DNA of 22,008 bases, taken from positions 4,992 to 26,999 of the forward strand of contig MHFM01000048.1 of the NCBI GenBank assembly GCA_001804205.1, given 5' to 3'. The notes under the pieces are model-generated. The model did not search any database, was not told where the DNA came from, and saw nothing but the letters and a program-made list of their open reading frames with translations. This document shows, in pieces, positions 13,515 to 21,527 of this stretch; position 1 is the stretch's first letter; each line of letters begins with the position of its first letter. A program made the position numbers and the translations under genes. The DNA is from Omnitrophica bacterium RIFCSPLOWO2_01_FULL_45_10b. GTDB taxonomy: Bacteria > Omnitrophota > Omnitrophia > Omnitrophales > Danuiimicrobiaceae.

Positions 13515-16367
13515 TTATCGAATTGCCTCAACGCATCGTTCGCAAAGCGTCGGGTGCTCTGGAACGCTACCCACTTTCACTGAATAATTCCAGCACCGTT
13601 CGCACTTTGCCCCGTCCGCTTTCTCAACAGAAATAAGAATTTTTGCTTCAATCCCTTCAAATGAGCAATTAATTTCCTCAGATCCACTGCGCATTTCTCC
13701 CAGCGGATAAACCTGAGATACAATAAATACACGCCTAAGCTCATTCCAATTCTGCTTTAAAATTTGATCCATTTCCGGATGCTTGGCTGCCAAATACACC
13801 TTGGCATCAAGACTTGAGCCAATTAGTCCTGCTTCCCTTTTCCGTTCTAAAACCGGCATGATTTGATCGCGAAGCGTACGAATTTGATCCCACATGCGGA
13901 ATGATTCAGAAGGAGCGGGAGCTCTGCTTGATACTTCCCAATAACTATCGTGAACGGAGGCGATCCCTTCTTCAATGGGAAAAGACTTCCATACTTCATC
14001 CGTAGTAAACGCCAGAATCGGAGCAAAGATTTTTACTAACTTTGACAGCATATAAAACAAAGCTGACTGAGCGGAACGTCTGAGAAACGAACTTTTTGCG
14101 GCCGTGTAAAGCGTGTCTTTTAAAACATCAAAATAATAAGAGCTTAAATCAAGCGTGCAAAAGTTATAGATCTGACGGTAAATTTGATGGAAATTGAAGC
14201 GAAGATATTCTCCATCGAGTGAATAGGCCAACTGATCTACCTTATGAATCGCCCATTGATCAAGCGGATGAAGCTTTTCAAACGCTAGCTTGTCGTTTTT
14301 TGCATTAAAATCATGCACATTGCCGAGCATATACCGGAAGGTGTTTCGAATTTTTCGGTAAGCATCGGCCAATTGTTTCAGAATTTCTTTGGAAAGCCGC
14401 ACGTCGAATTGATAATCGCAGGATGAGACCCAAAGGCGCAGAATATCGGCACCGAATTCTTTCATCACACCCTGAGGTGCTACGACATTCCCTGCCGACT
14501 TCGACATTTTTTTGCCTTCCCCATCGACGACAAACCCGTGGGTTAAAACACCTTCAAACGGCGAATCTCCCTCAAGCGCAACGGCTGTGGTGAGCGAACT
14601 TTGAAACCATCCGCGATGCTGATCAGACCCTTCGAGATATAGACTGGCCTGAAAAGATTTCTTGGTGTCCTTTTGCAATGCCGGATCTCTTTTTAAAACG
14701 GCTTGATGGCTGACACCGGAATCAAACCAAACGTCGATAATGTCCTCATCCTGCTTAAACTCCGTGCTGCCGCATTTGCATTTGAAATTTGATTCAAGAA
14801 AATCTTTGGCCGGATGCATAAACCATGCGTCCGCACTTTCTGCTTCAAAAATTTCATGCACACGCTTTGAATCCGCAGGAAAATGGGCCTGACATTTTTT
14901 GCAATGGATCATCGGAATCGGAACGCCCCAATAGCGCTGGCGTGAAAGGCACCAGTCGGGCCGGGACTCCACCATCGATCCAATCCTGTTCTTTCCCCAA
15001 TCAGGCGTGAATTTGATTTCTTTTTGAATTTTCTCGCTCATTTTTTTGCGCAAATCTTGATGATCAATTTTCAAAAACCATTGCGGCGTCGCCCTAAAAA
15101 TAATCGGTTTCTTACACCTCCAGCAATGCGGATAAGAATGCTCGTAATTTTGATCATGTTGATAAAATGCTGCTTTTTCCTGTAATATTTCAATGATCTT
15201 GTTATTGGCTTTAAAAACATTCATTCCCTCACACAGAGAGAATTCTTTTGTAAATCGACCCTTTTCATCAACGGGAGAAATAATTTCCAAATTATTTCTT
15301 AAATGGCCAAACTGGTAATCTTCCTCGCCATGACCGGGTGCAATATGAACTAGCCCAGTGCCTGTGGTTAAAGAAACATATTCAGCTAAAATAACTTTAC
15401 CCTTTCTATCCAAAAAAGGATGAAGATATTCCAATCCCTCAATTTCTTTACCCCGAAAACGTAAGTTTGATATTTTCTCGTTTGTAGCGAGATTTAATAA
15501 TGGCAAGGAACCGTCTGCAGAAAGTGCAATCAACAAAGCTTCTTTGCCCTTTATCAGAAAAGAGTAATAAAAATTCGGATGAACAGCTACACCTACGTTA
15601 GCAGGAAGAGTCCACGGCGTCGTAGTCCAAATAAGCAAATTAAGTTGTTTATCTTTAATTTCATCTGGCAACGTTAATTTTCTTGCAAAACTCTGAACGA
15701 GGATAGGAAACTTGACATAAATAGCATTAGCTTTCTTATCTTCATAGTACTCCAATTCCGCATCGGCGAGGGCCGTTTCGCAGTCCCAGCACCAAGGCAC
15801 GGGCTTCAGACGTTGCTCAATAAAACCTTTTTCATAAAGTTTGAGGAAGGATTCCGCGATCGAGGCCTGATATTGAGGATGCATTGTTTGATAGGGTTTG
15901 CCCCATTCACCGAAAACACCGAGGCGCTTAAATTCTTCGCGCTGAATGTCAATAAACCGCTGAGCGTATTGGCGCGCCTGCTTACGAAATTGAGTCCGCT
16001 CAACCTCATCTTTGCGCTTTCCCATTTCCTTCAAACATTGATGCTCAATCGGAAGCCCGTGGCAATCCCATCCCGGCACATACAAAGCATCAAAACCGCG
16101 CATGGTTTTATATTTAACGATGATGTCCTTTAAAATTTTGTTGAGCGCATGACCGATATGAATGTTGCCATTGGCATAAGGCGGGCCGTCGTGAAGGATA
16201 TATTTAGGCTTGCTACCAGCCTTCTTTCGAATGGAAGGATAAAGCGCTTCGGTTTCCCATTGTTTCAGAAGTTCCATTTCGTGGCGGGCAAGATCCGCCT
16301 TCATCGGAAAAGAAGTTTGAGGAAGATGGACGGTGTGCTTGTAGTCTTTTTTGTTATTGACGGACAT
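13515..16367 (-). CDS. ileS: Isoleucine--tRNA ligase
   Basis: Class Ia aminoacyl-tRNA synthetase charging tRNA-Ile, with an editing domain that clears valine. About 950 residues from the chosen ATG. The start of the fold, YKHTVHLPQTSFPMKADLARHE, lies just after it. HIGH is present as HIGH at 70-73 within DGPPYANGNIHIGHALNKI, and KMSKS as KKMSKSAGN at about 616. The CP1 editing region holds TTTPWTLPANVGVAVHP. An FPG/IleRS-type zinc finger ends the protein (CERCWNYS...CERCVEAIR), marking the bacterial IleS1 type. An in-frame TTG at 16394 would add nine residues, but the ATG at 16367 gives the family-like N-terminus. Either start overlaps the punA 3' end (by 14 or 41 bases), so translation is probably coupled. 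No T-box leader exists because the gene is internal to an operon. Confidence 0.96.
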   Translation of the reverse strand: MSVNNKKDYKHTVHLPQTSFPMKADLARHEMELLKQWETEALYPSIRKKAGSKPKYILHDGPPYANGNIHIGHALNKILKDIIVKYKTMRGFDALYVPGWDCHGLPIEHQCLKEMGKRKDEVERTQFRKQARQYAQRFIDIQREEFKRLGVFGEWGKPYQTMHPQYQASIAESFLKLYEKGFIEQRLKPVPWCWDCETALADAELEYYEDKKANAIYVKFPILVQSFARKLTLPDEIKDKQLNLLIWTTTPWTLPANVGVAVHPNFYYSFLIKGKEALLIALSADGSLPLLNLATNEKISNLRFRGKEIEGLEYLHPFLDRKGKVILAEYVSLTTGTGLVHIAPGHGEEDYQFGHLRNNLEIISPVDEKGRFTKEFSLCEGMNVFKANNKIIEILQEKAAFYQHDQNYEHSYPHCWRCKKPIIFRATPQWFLKIDHQDLRKKMSEKIQKEIKFTPDWGKNRIGSMVESRPDWCLSRQRYWGVPIPMIHCKKCQAHFPADSKRVHEIFEAESADAWFMHPAKDFLESNFKCKCGSTEFKQDEDIIDVWFDSGVSHQAVLKRDPALQKDTKKSFQASLYLEGSDQHRGWFQSSLTTAVALEGDSPFEGVLTHGFVVDGEGKKMSKSAGNVVAPQGVMKEFGADILRLWVSSCDYQFDVRLSKEILKQLADAYRKIRNTFRYMLGNVHDFNAKNDKLAFEKLHPLDQWAIHKVDQLAYSLDGEYLRFNFHQIYRQIYNFCTLDLSSYYFDVLKDTLYTAAKSSFLRRSAQSALFYMLSKLVKIFAPILAFTTDEVWKSFPIEEGIASVHDSYWEVSSRAPAPSESFRMWDQIRTLRDQIMPVLERKREAGLIGSSLDAKVYLAAKHPEMDQILKQNWNELRRVFIVSQVYPLGEMRSGSEEINCSFEGIEAKILISVEKADGAKCERCWNYSVKVGSVPEHPTLCERCVEAIR

Positions 16368-17208
16368 GAGGTAATTTATGAACAACACCTTCAACTATCT
16401 GATCCAAGCGGGGGCCTGCTTCGTTTGCTGTCTTAATGATTTCTTCAATATTAACCGGCTTCAAATGGTCGGGGTCGCAAAGATCGGTCACAATGCTCAG
16501 GCCTAAAATTTCAAATCCGGCATGAACACCTACAATCACTTCGGGCACGGTTGACATTCCGACCACATCAGCCCCGAGGCCTCGCAGAAAGCGATATTCA
16601 GCGCGCGTTTCCAAGTTAGGGCCGCTGACACCAATATAAACTCCGCGCTTCACGGAAATCCGCTTTTCCTGAGCTACTTTTTCGGCAATCGAGATTAATC
16701 GTTTAGAATAAGGCTCGCTCATATCCGGAAACCGAAGCCCAAGCCGCTCATCATTAGGTCCAATCAAAGGATTCACTCCCATAAAGTTGATATGATCCTC
16801 AATCAAAACGATATCCCCTTTTTTGTAGCCCAGATTCATGCCCCCTGCCGCGTTGGAAACGATCAAAATCTTAGCACCTAATTTACGCATCACCCTCACC
16901 GGAAACGTAACCTGATCCAAACTGTAACCTTCATAATAATGGAAACGGCCGTCCATCACGGCCACTTTCTTTCCGCCCAAAACTCCAAAAACAAGCCGGC
17001 CGGCATGAGAAACAACCGTGGAGGCCGGAAAATTCGGAATCGACTCATACGAAATCGAAATTTGCTTGGTCAGGCGTTTCGTCAAATTGCCAAGCCCTGT
17101 CCCCAAAATAATGGCAATGTCCGGCCGAAACGCCGCTTTTTCCCAAATGGCGCGCGCTGATTTCGAAATCTGCTGAAATAAATTGGAACGGGGGGCTTTA
17201 GAACTCAT
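16354..17208 (-). CDS. punA: Purine nucleoside phosphorylase, trimeric (PNP/MTAP) family
   Basis: Phosphorolysis of purine (deoxy)nucleosides to base plus (deoxy)ribose-1-phosphate, a salvage step. The 284 residues show ILGTGLGNL (34-42), FPASTVVSHAGRLVFG (60-75), GRFHYYEGY (87-95), VSNAAGGMN (117-125), DHINFMGVNPLIGPND (138-153), GVSGPNLETRAEYRFLR (193-209) with Glu200, and VVGMSTVPE (215-223). At the base-specificity site, where human PNP has Asn243 in ITNK, this protein has Asp242 in IVTDLCDPD. That residue favours 6-amino over 6-oxo purines in related enzymes, so adenosine or methylthioadenosine use is possible. The ribosome binding site GGAGG precedes the ATG. The gene lies 17 bases after yggT and overlaps ileS. 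Confidence 0.93.
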   Translation of the reverse strand: MSSKAPRSNLFQQISKSARAIWEKAAFRPDIAIILGTGLGNLTKRLTKQISISYESIPNFPASTVVSHAGRLVFGVLGGKKVAVMDGRFHYYEGYSLDQVTFPVRVMRKLGAKILIVSNAAGGMNLGYKKGDIVLIEDHINFMGVNPLIGPNDERLGLRFPDMSEPYSKRLISIAEKVAQEKRISVKRGVYIGVSGPNLETRAEYRFLRGLGADVVGMSTVPEVIVGVHAGFEILGLSIVTDLCDPDHLKPVNIEEIIKTANEAGPRLDQIVEGVVHKLPHVRQ

Positions 17209-17225
17209 ACGTTTATGGAACCTCC

Positions 17226-17531
17226 TTAAGCAACGGCTCCAAACCGATACGCCAGTTCACGGAGAACTCCGACAACAAAATGATCCAGAAAACTGATCAA
17301 AATAAAGGCAACCACAGGCGAAAAATCGATGGCCCCAATTTGCAATGGCAATTTTTGAAGTGGCTTTAAAATAGGGTCGGTAATTTTGTAAATCATCGTA
17401 AGCGGTTCGGAAAAAGAACCAACTTGAAACCAAGAAACAACGATCCGGATGACCAGCAAAAAATATACCACTTTGAACAGCATCGAAAACAAAACCGCAA
17501 GCGATGCAAAAAATTGACCGAAGATAAACAT
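17226..17531 (-). CDS. YggT-family integral membrane protein
   Basis: Small membrane protein of 101 residues. Two hydrophobic blocks (about 4-33 and 70-92) flank the conserved YggT core VVSWFQVGSFSEPLTMIYKITDPILKPLQKLPLQIGAIDFSPVVAFILI, containing DPILKPL and DFSPVVA. YggT proteins are found next to yggS and proC in many bacteria and have been linked to cell division and envelope or osmotic functions, but the biochemistry is unsettled. Here it follows proC after a 117-base gap filled by an inverted-repeat element, and GGAGGGAG is its ribosome binding site. Confidence 0.9.
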   Translation of the reverse strand: MFIFGQFFASLAVLFSMLFKVVYFLLVIRIVVSWFQVGSFSEPLTMIYKITDPILKPLQKLPLQIGAIDFSPVVAFILISFLDHFVVGVLRELAYRFGAVA

Positions 17532-17543
17532 GGTTACTCCCTC

Positions 17544-17651
17544 CTTACCCCGTTAGAGGCGTTGATTCCCGATTGCTATATTTGTTCATTTTTGTTTGCC
17601 CTCATTAGTACAACGCAGCCGTACATAGACTGCCTCTAACGGGGTTTCTTA
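17544..17651 (-). repeat. Inverted-repeat element (MITE-like) between proC and yggT
   Basis: Perfect 14-bp inverted repeats, ACCCCGTTAGAGGC at 17547-17560 and its complement at 17632-17645, are 71 bases apart. Between them a 17-base hairpin (17608-17624; 7 pairs including two G-U, 3-base loop) can form. CTTA occurs at 17544-17547 and again at 17648-17651, the latter covering the proC stop codon. Taking CTTA as a target-site duplication, the body is exactly 100 bp, and removing it restores TAA immediately followed by GGAGGGAG and the yggT ATG. No reading frame of note lies inside (16 codons at most seen). The arms and repeats are seen directly; mobility is inference. Confidence 0.7.
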
Positions 17652-18455
17652 CATTTGACTCAGTTCGCGAGCTCGATCCGCAGCGCGTTTTAAGGCTGCT
17701 TGAAATATTTTAGAAAATCCTTTTTGCTCAAGAATATGAAACGCCGCTTCGGTCGTTCCTCCTCTGGAAGTCACCATCTTACGAAGCATTTGAGGAGACT
17801 CCGAAGACACTTGAGCCAATTGAGCAGCGCCCAAAGCCGTTTGAACTGCTAAAAGTTCCGCTGTTTTTTGGGGAATGCCTCCTTTTTGAGCAACCGAACT
17901 CATCAATTCCATTACCAAGAAAAAATAAGCTGGCCCGCTCCCGCTGATTGCCGTAACCAAATCAAAATATTTCTCAGGAAGCCTTACCACTTTCCCGCAG
18001 CCTGAGAAAATAGCTTCCGCCAATTTGAGCGCTTTTGGATTTTGAGCCGTAACGGCTGTGATCGCCTCACCCACTTGGGCGCCCAAATTAGGCATGGCGC
18101 GAATAATGGCGGCTCGTTGGCCTAATGACCGTTTCAATTTTGATATCGGAGTCCCGGCTAAAATGCTAACGACCGTTTGACCGGAACCCAACAACCCCCG
18201 TATTCCAAGAGCAACCGAAACGAAATCCTGCGGTTTCACGGCAAGAAGAATGATTTGCGCACGGCGGACCACATCTGCATTATTGGAAACAGTCCGAACA
18301 TGGAATCGCTTGGCAAATGTTTTCTTTTTGGCTGCAATAGCATCCGAAACAAAAATTTGGCTTGCTTGTGCAATCCGATTGCACAGGAGACCCTTTAAAA
18401 TGGCGCCCCCCATCGAACCGCAACCAATTAATCCTATTTTCTGTTTGAGCTTCAT
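17649..18455 (-). CDS. proC: Pyrroline-5-carboxylate reductase
   Basis: Last step of proline synthesis: reduces pyrroline-5-carboxylate with NAD(P)H. The 268 residues begin with a Rossmann motif IGLIGCGSMGGAILKGLL (8-25). LLAVKPQDF (about 71-79), VVSILAGTPISKLKRSLG, IIRAMPNLGAQVGEAITAV (115-133), ISGSGPAYFFLVMELMSSVAQKGG, and the C-terminal signature MVTSRGGTTEAAFHILEQKGF are all present, at the normal family length. The ATG shares ATGA (18452-18455) with the yggS stop, so the two are coupled. Its own stop codon lies within the right-hand CTTA direct repeat of the following element. Confidence 0.97.
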   Translation of the reverse strand: MKLKQKIGLIGCGSMGGAILKGLLCNRIAQASQIFVSDAIAAKKKTFAKRFHVRTVSNNADVVRRAQIILLAVKPQDFVSVALGIRGLLGSGQTVVSILAGTPISKLKRSLGQRAAIIRAMPNLGAQVGEAITAVTAQNPKALKLAEAIFSGCGKVVRLPEKYFDLVTAISGSGPAYFFLVMELMSSVAQKGGIPQKTAELLAVQTALGAAQLAQVSSESPQMLRKMVTSRGGTTEAAFHILEQKGFSKIFQAALKRAADRARELSQM

Positions 18456-19147
18456 TTCAAAGGCCGTTCCCCAAAAACAGCGGTTCCAAGTCGAAGCAAA
18501 TTGGCCCCTTCTTCAATCGCCAATTCAAAATCAGCACTCATGCCCATTGAAAGATAACGCCAGTCACATGCTGGAAACTCTTGCTGCAACTGATCCCGTA
18601 AAGTACGCAAAGACCTAAAAGCAGAACGAATTTTATTTTGATCCTGCGTATTAGGACCGATGGTCATTAAACCACGTATGTTTAAGCGCTTCAATCCCAC
18701 GATTTTAGAAATATTCTCTTTGATGCCAAGAAGATTGAACCCCTGTTTTGTTTTCTCACCGGAAGTATTTACTTGAATCAATAGTTTAACCGTTTGGCCC
18801 TGCTTGGCCGCCTGCTTTTCAAGCTCCTCTGCCAAATCAAGCCGATCGCAAGAATGGATCAAGGCTACCTGCCCCAGCAAAAATTTCACCTTGTTGGTCT
18901 GAAGCGAACCAATAAAATGCCATTGAATATCTTTTGGCAGTTGGTCTTGTTTATCGGTAAATTCCTGCACACGATTTTCACCGAAATCACGAATCCCAAG
19001 CCGATAAGCTTCCCTGATCTGAAAAGGATCCACCTGCTTGGTGACTAAGATGAATCCGACATCTTTCGGCTCGCGGTGAACCCGCTTACAAGCGCCCGAA
19101 ATCCGTTCCCGGACAGAACATAAACGTTCCTCAATCGCAGAAGCCAT
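18452..19147 (-). CDS. YggS/PLPBP-family pyridoxal phosphate homeostasis protein
   Basis: PLP-binding alanine-racemase-fold protein without known catalysis; it buffers PLP and affects amino-acid and keto-acid balance. The 231 residues include FILVTKQVD with the PLP lysine Lys37, GIRDFGENRVQEF (51-63), IQWHFIGSLQTNKVKFLL (74-91), LLIQVNTSGEKTKQGF, IRGLMTIGP, and the phosphate-binding end LSMGMSADFELAIEEGANLLRLGTAVFGER. The usual family text is VAVSKT around the lysine; here it is LVTKQV. The gene leads the yggS-proC-yggT-punA-ileS string, starting 59 bases after the DUF4340 gene. Confidence 0.95.
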   Translation of the reverse strand: MASAIEERLCSVRERISGACKRVHREPKDVGFILVTKQVDPFQIREAYRLGIRDFGENRVQEFTDKQDQLPKDIQWHFIGSLQTNKVKFLLGQVALIHSCDRLDLAEELEKQAAKQGQTVKLLIQVNTSGEKTKQGFNLLGIKENISKIVGLKRLNIRGLMTIGPNTQDQNKIRSAFRSLRTLRDQLQQEFPACDWRYLSMGMSADFELAIEEGANLLRLGTAVFGERPLK

Positions 19148-19170
19148 AATTTAACATATGCAGCTTAAAT

Positions 19171-19200
19171 TTGGTATTTTTTTAACTGATGCGGAGTCAA
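19171..19200 (-). promoter_or_regulatory. Candidate promoter upstream of yggS
   Basis: The minus strand carries TTGACT (19195-19200), an 18-base spacer and TACCAA (19171-19176). The -35 is good, the -10 poor. It would start transcription in the 59-base gap before yggS, separating this string from the ABC module upstream. No terminator is evident after the DUF4340 stop. Confidence 0.3.
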
Positions 19201-19206
19201 GTGGCA

Positions 19207-20184
19207 TCACGAAACAAGCGTGCGGAATGCTTTTTCTACTTGATTAAGCTTGCCCAATGAAATTAAGAGAACGTTCTGTTCGTCCTTGATTTGAGCATAA
19301 TACGCATCGCGGCCGGGAGCCTCCGCCCCTTGAATCAGTACTCGATCGGAACCATCTTCGAAAATGATCTTGATCTGTCGGCGGGCAGATTTAAAACCAA
19401 ACTTTGAATTTTCCGGCCGCTCTTGATCCAAAAATTCCTTGATATAAAGGCCGTTCAATTGGTTGAGCAATTGATTAGCCGCTTCATCCCCCAAAACTGC
19501 CTGAACAGGTTTGCTTAACATCCAGCGCTTTCCTTCGCGTTTAATTTCAAATTCGCGATCCGAAGATTGAAAACGAATGCTCGTGATTGGTTTATTCAGC
19601 AGTGAAAAAATCTGTTTTTTTCGGACCGCATAAAGTGTTTTATCGAATGCGGAGAGAAAATTGCTGTCCACTAAGAAATATTTGGACTCATCGCGCCATT
19701 TGGCGTAAGCGCCGTTGGCAATGGCCGCATCAGAACCAATCAAAAGGCAGCGCTCTTTTTTTCTTTCATTTGTTGAAACGCAAATAATAAGGCGTGGCGT
19801 TTTAAAACCAAATTCCTTTTCTGACAACCCCTCAAAGGAAAGAGAGCGAGCTCGTTTCGTTAATTTAAGGAGCGTAACAAATCCATTGACGATTAACGAT
19901 TCGGCAGGATAATCCCCAGGATGTGTAATGCGCCAAGATTGATCGTTGAGTTTAAAGAATGAAATTTCAGTCTCTTTAGAAGCATCTCGAAGGGTGATAC
20001 GATTAACAATTTCCTTTGGGTTTAAGGCGAGAACGCCGGCTTGTTTAGAATCTTGCGAAAATGAAAAAATACGTTCTGTTGCTTGCGGCCGGTGTACCTT
20101 CCAATAATAAAACCCGGCGAGCACTATAAGAACGACGAGGAAAAGAGCTGTTCTTCTCGAATTCAATGGAACTGCCTCCTCCAA
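19207..20184 (-). CDS. DUF4340 domain-containing membrane-anchored protein
   Basis: Protein of 325 residues with one N-terminal membrane anchor (about 12-27, TALFLVVLIVLAGFYYW) after a basic RR, and a long soluble part predicted to face the periplasm. DUF4340 features are the repeated beta-rich modules: ITLRDASKETEISFFKLNDQSWRITHPGDYPAESLIVNGFVTLL, GFKTPRLIICVS, then ITSIRFQSSDREFEIKREGKRWMLSKPVQAVLGDEAANQLLNQLNGLYIKEFLD. Such proteins regularly follow GldG/GldF-like genes. Their function is unknown; a role with the ABC module in envelope transport is inferred from position. The start overlaps the GldG-like 3' end by 22 bases, so the two are probably translated together. Confidence 0.87.
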   Translation of the reverse strand: MEEAVPLNSRRTALFLVVLIVLAGFYYWKVHRPQATERIFSFSQDSKQAGVLALNPKEIVNRITLRDASKETEISFFKLNDQSWRITHPGDYPAESLIVNGFVTLLKLTKRARSLSFEGLSEKEFGFKTPRLIICVSTNERKKERCLLIGSDAAIANGAYAKWRDESKYFLVDSNFLSAFDKTLYAVRKKQIFSLLNKPITSIRFQSSDREFEIKREGKRWMLSKPVQAVLGDEAANQLLNQLNGLYIKEFLDQERPENSKFGFKSARRQIKIIFEDGSDRVLIQGAEAPGRDAYYAQIKDEQNVLLISLGKLNQVEKAFRTLVS

Positions 20185-21521
20185 AAAAAGACACCGGTAC
20201 CCGCCGCTAAAAAAACAAAAGGAAAACCCAGTACCGGCACATAAAATAAAAATTGTTGATCTGTCTCTTTCAAGTAAAGAGGGGTGGCCTCTCGAGAACG
20301 AGGGCGAATCGAAACGGCAAATTCATCTCCGGTGAGCCACGCGACGGAATTTAAAACCAAATCTTTATTGCCGGAAAGATTCAGATAAGCATTATTCGCA
20401 AAATCGCTATCGCCAATCACAATCATCCGCCCTCCCTTCGTTCCGTTCTTTTGAACGGCCACGACCATTGGAACCGGGCCGGGCTGATCCGTTTGTGCGT
20501 CAAATTCAACATTGCCCTCCGATAAATTCTTCAAATTTGTTTCCGCCCAACTGCCGGCGCCTGTCCAAGCGATCTCGCTTATTTTAAATCCAGGAGGTGC
20601 ATTTTTTGTTTTTCGCACGGAACGTGCAACCGGAAAAAAAGAAGCCAAACGAAACCCTTGAGTAATCACATGAGGTTTGTATTCTGTGACCAAAGGAATA
20701 AGGAAATCGGCTCCAAAAAGTTTGCTCAGTTTATCAACAATAACATCACTGCCAAGTTGAACCCCATATTCAAGAAGAAACTGCTCCAAATTCTTCCCCT
20801 GCCCTGAATCGACGGGATCGATCAGAATCATGACATTGCCATCTTTAGAAAGGTATTCCCGAATGCTTTTTAACTCTTCCGGAAGCAAATCAACACGTGG
20901 ACCTCCAAAAACTAAAAGGTCTGTTCGGGGAGGAATGCCGCCTCGAGGGATCGTAATTTCATTAACTTTATAATTAGCCTCAACTAACTTTTTATGAAAC
21001 AAACCATAAGCCGTTTTGGTTTCTTCATCATGAATCGATGGATTTCCATAACCGCTGGCAAAATTGATTGTTTTACTTTCCTGTCGAAATAGTTTGGCCA
21101 AGGCATTTGTGATTGCTTCTTCGGTGGGTTGTTTCGTTTTCTCGCGTTTCCCTTTTGCCTCAATGACAATGGTTTCATAAGCATCGATTTGATATTGCTT
21201 GACCTTGCCAGGCATGCGGTCCGGGTCGTAAAACGCATAATGAAACTTAGGGTGGCGATAGGCATACTCTTTAAGCAAATTCTCTAACGGCTCCTTGAAG
21301 GCCGAATCTTCCTGAAAAAAGGCATAAACGTCGATGGGCTCGCTCTTTAAAGCTTGAAGGACTTGAATCGTTTGCGGAGCAAGCCCATAAACTTTCCCTT
21401 CGCTCAAATCGAATCTGAAGTGATAGGTCCTGAAAATCAAATAACTGAACAGTGCAATCAAAAAAGCAAAAGAAAGCAAGGCTGCCAGATGAACGCTTGA
21501 AACTAAATTCCTAGGTTTCAT
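20163..21521 (-). CDS. GldG-like ABC transporter auxiliary protein (DUF/ABC_transp_aux)
   Basis: Membrane protein of 452 residues resembling GldG and the ABC-type auxiliary family. There is an N-terminal membrane segment (about 12-31), a large extracytoplasmic part, and a C-terminal membrane segment (about 428-446) ending in FFWRRQFH. Landmarks are RFDLSEGKVYGLAPQTIQVL (36-55), EPIDVYAFFQ, a long PDRMPGKVKQYQID stretch, INFASGYGNPSIHD, DLLVFGGPRVDLLPEELKSIREYL (glutamine-amidotransferase-like fold), GRMIVIGDSDFANNAYLNLSGNKDLVLNSVAWLTGDE (about 366-402), and ISIRP-type SIRPRSREATPLYL. It lies between the permease (6 bases upstream) and the DUF4340 gene. In Bacteroidetes GldG supports gliding, but elsewhere this module is widespread without gliding, so its substrate is unknown here. 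Confidence 0.88.
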   Translation of the reverse strand: MKPRNLVSSVHLAALLSFAFLIALFSYLIFRTYHFRFDLSEGKVYGLAPQTIQVLQALKSEPIDVYAFFQEDSAFKEPLENLLKEYAYRHPKFHYAFYDPDRMPGKVKQYQIDAYETIVIEAKGKREKTKQPTEEAITNALAKLFRQESKTINFASGYGNPSIHDEETKTAYGLFHKKLVEANYKVNEITIPRGGIPPRTDLLVFGGPRVDLLPEELKSIREYLSKDGNVMILIDPVDSGQGKNLEQFLLEYGVQLGSDVIVDKLSKLFGADFLIPLVTEYKPHVITQGFRLASFFPVARSVRKTKNAPPGFKISEIAWTGAGSWAETNLKNLSEGNVEFDAQTDQPGPVPMVVAVQKNGTKGGRMIVIGDSDFANNAYLNLSGNKDLVLNSVAWLTGDEFAVSIRPRSREATPLYLKETDQQFLFYVPVLGFPFVFLAAGTGVFFWRRQFH

Positions 21522-21527
21522 GGATTT

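Noticed and set aside
16368..16394. TTG start for ileS, nine residues longer
   Set aside because: The ATG at 16367 leads directly into the family N-terminus; the TTG form would deepen the overlap with punA to 41 bases.
17544..17651. Intrinsic terminator after proC
   Set aside because: The arms are 71 bases apart and not followed by a U run on the transcribed strand; yggT with a strong ribosome binding site follows at once.
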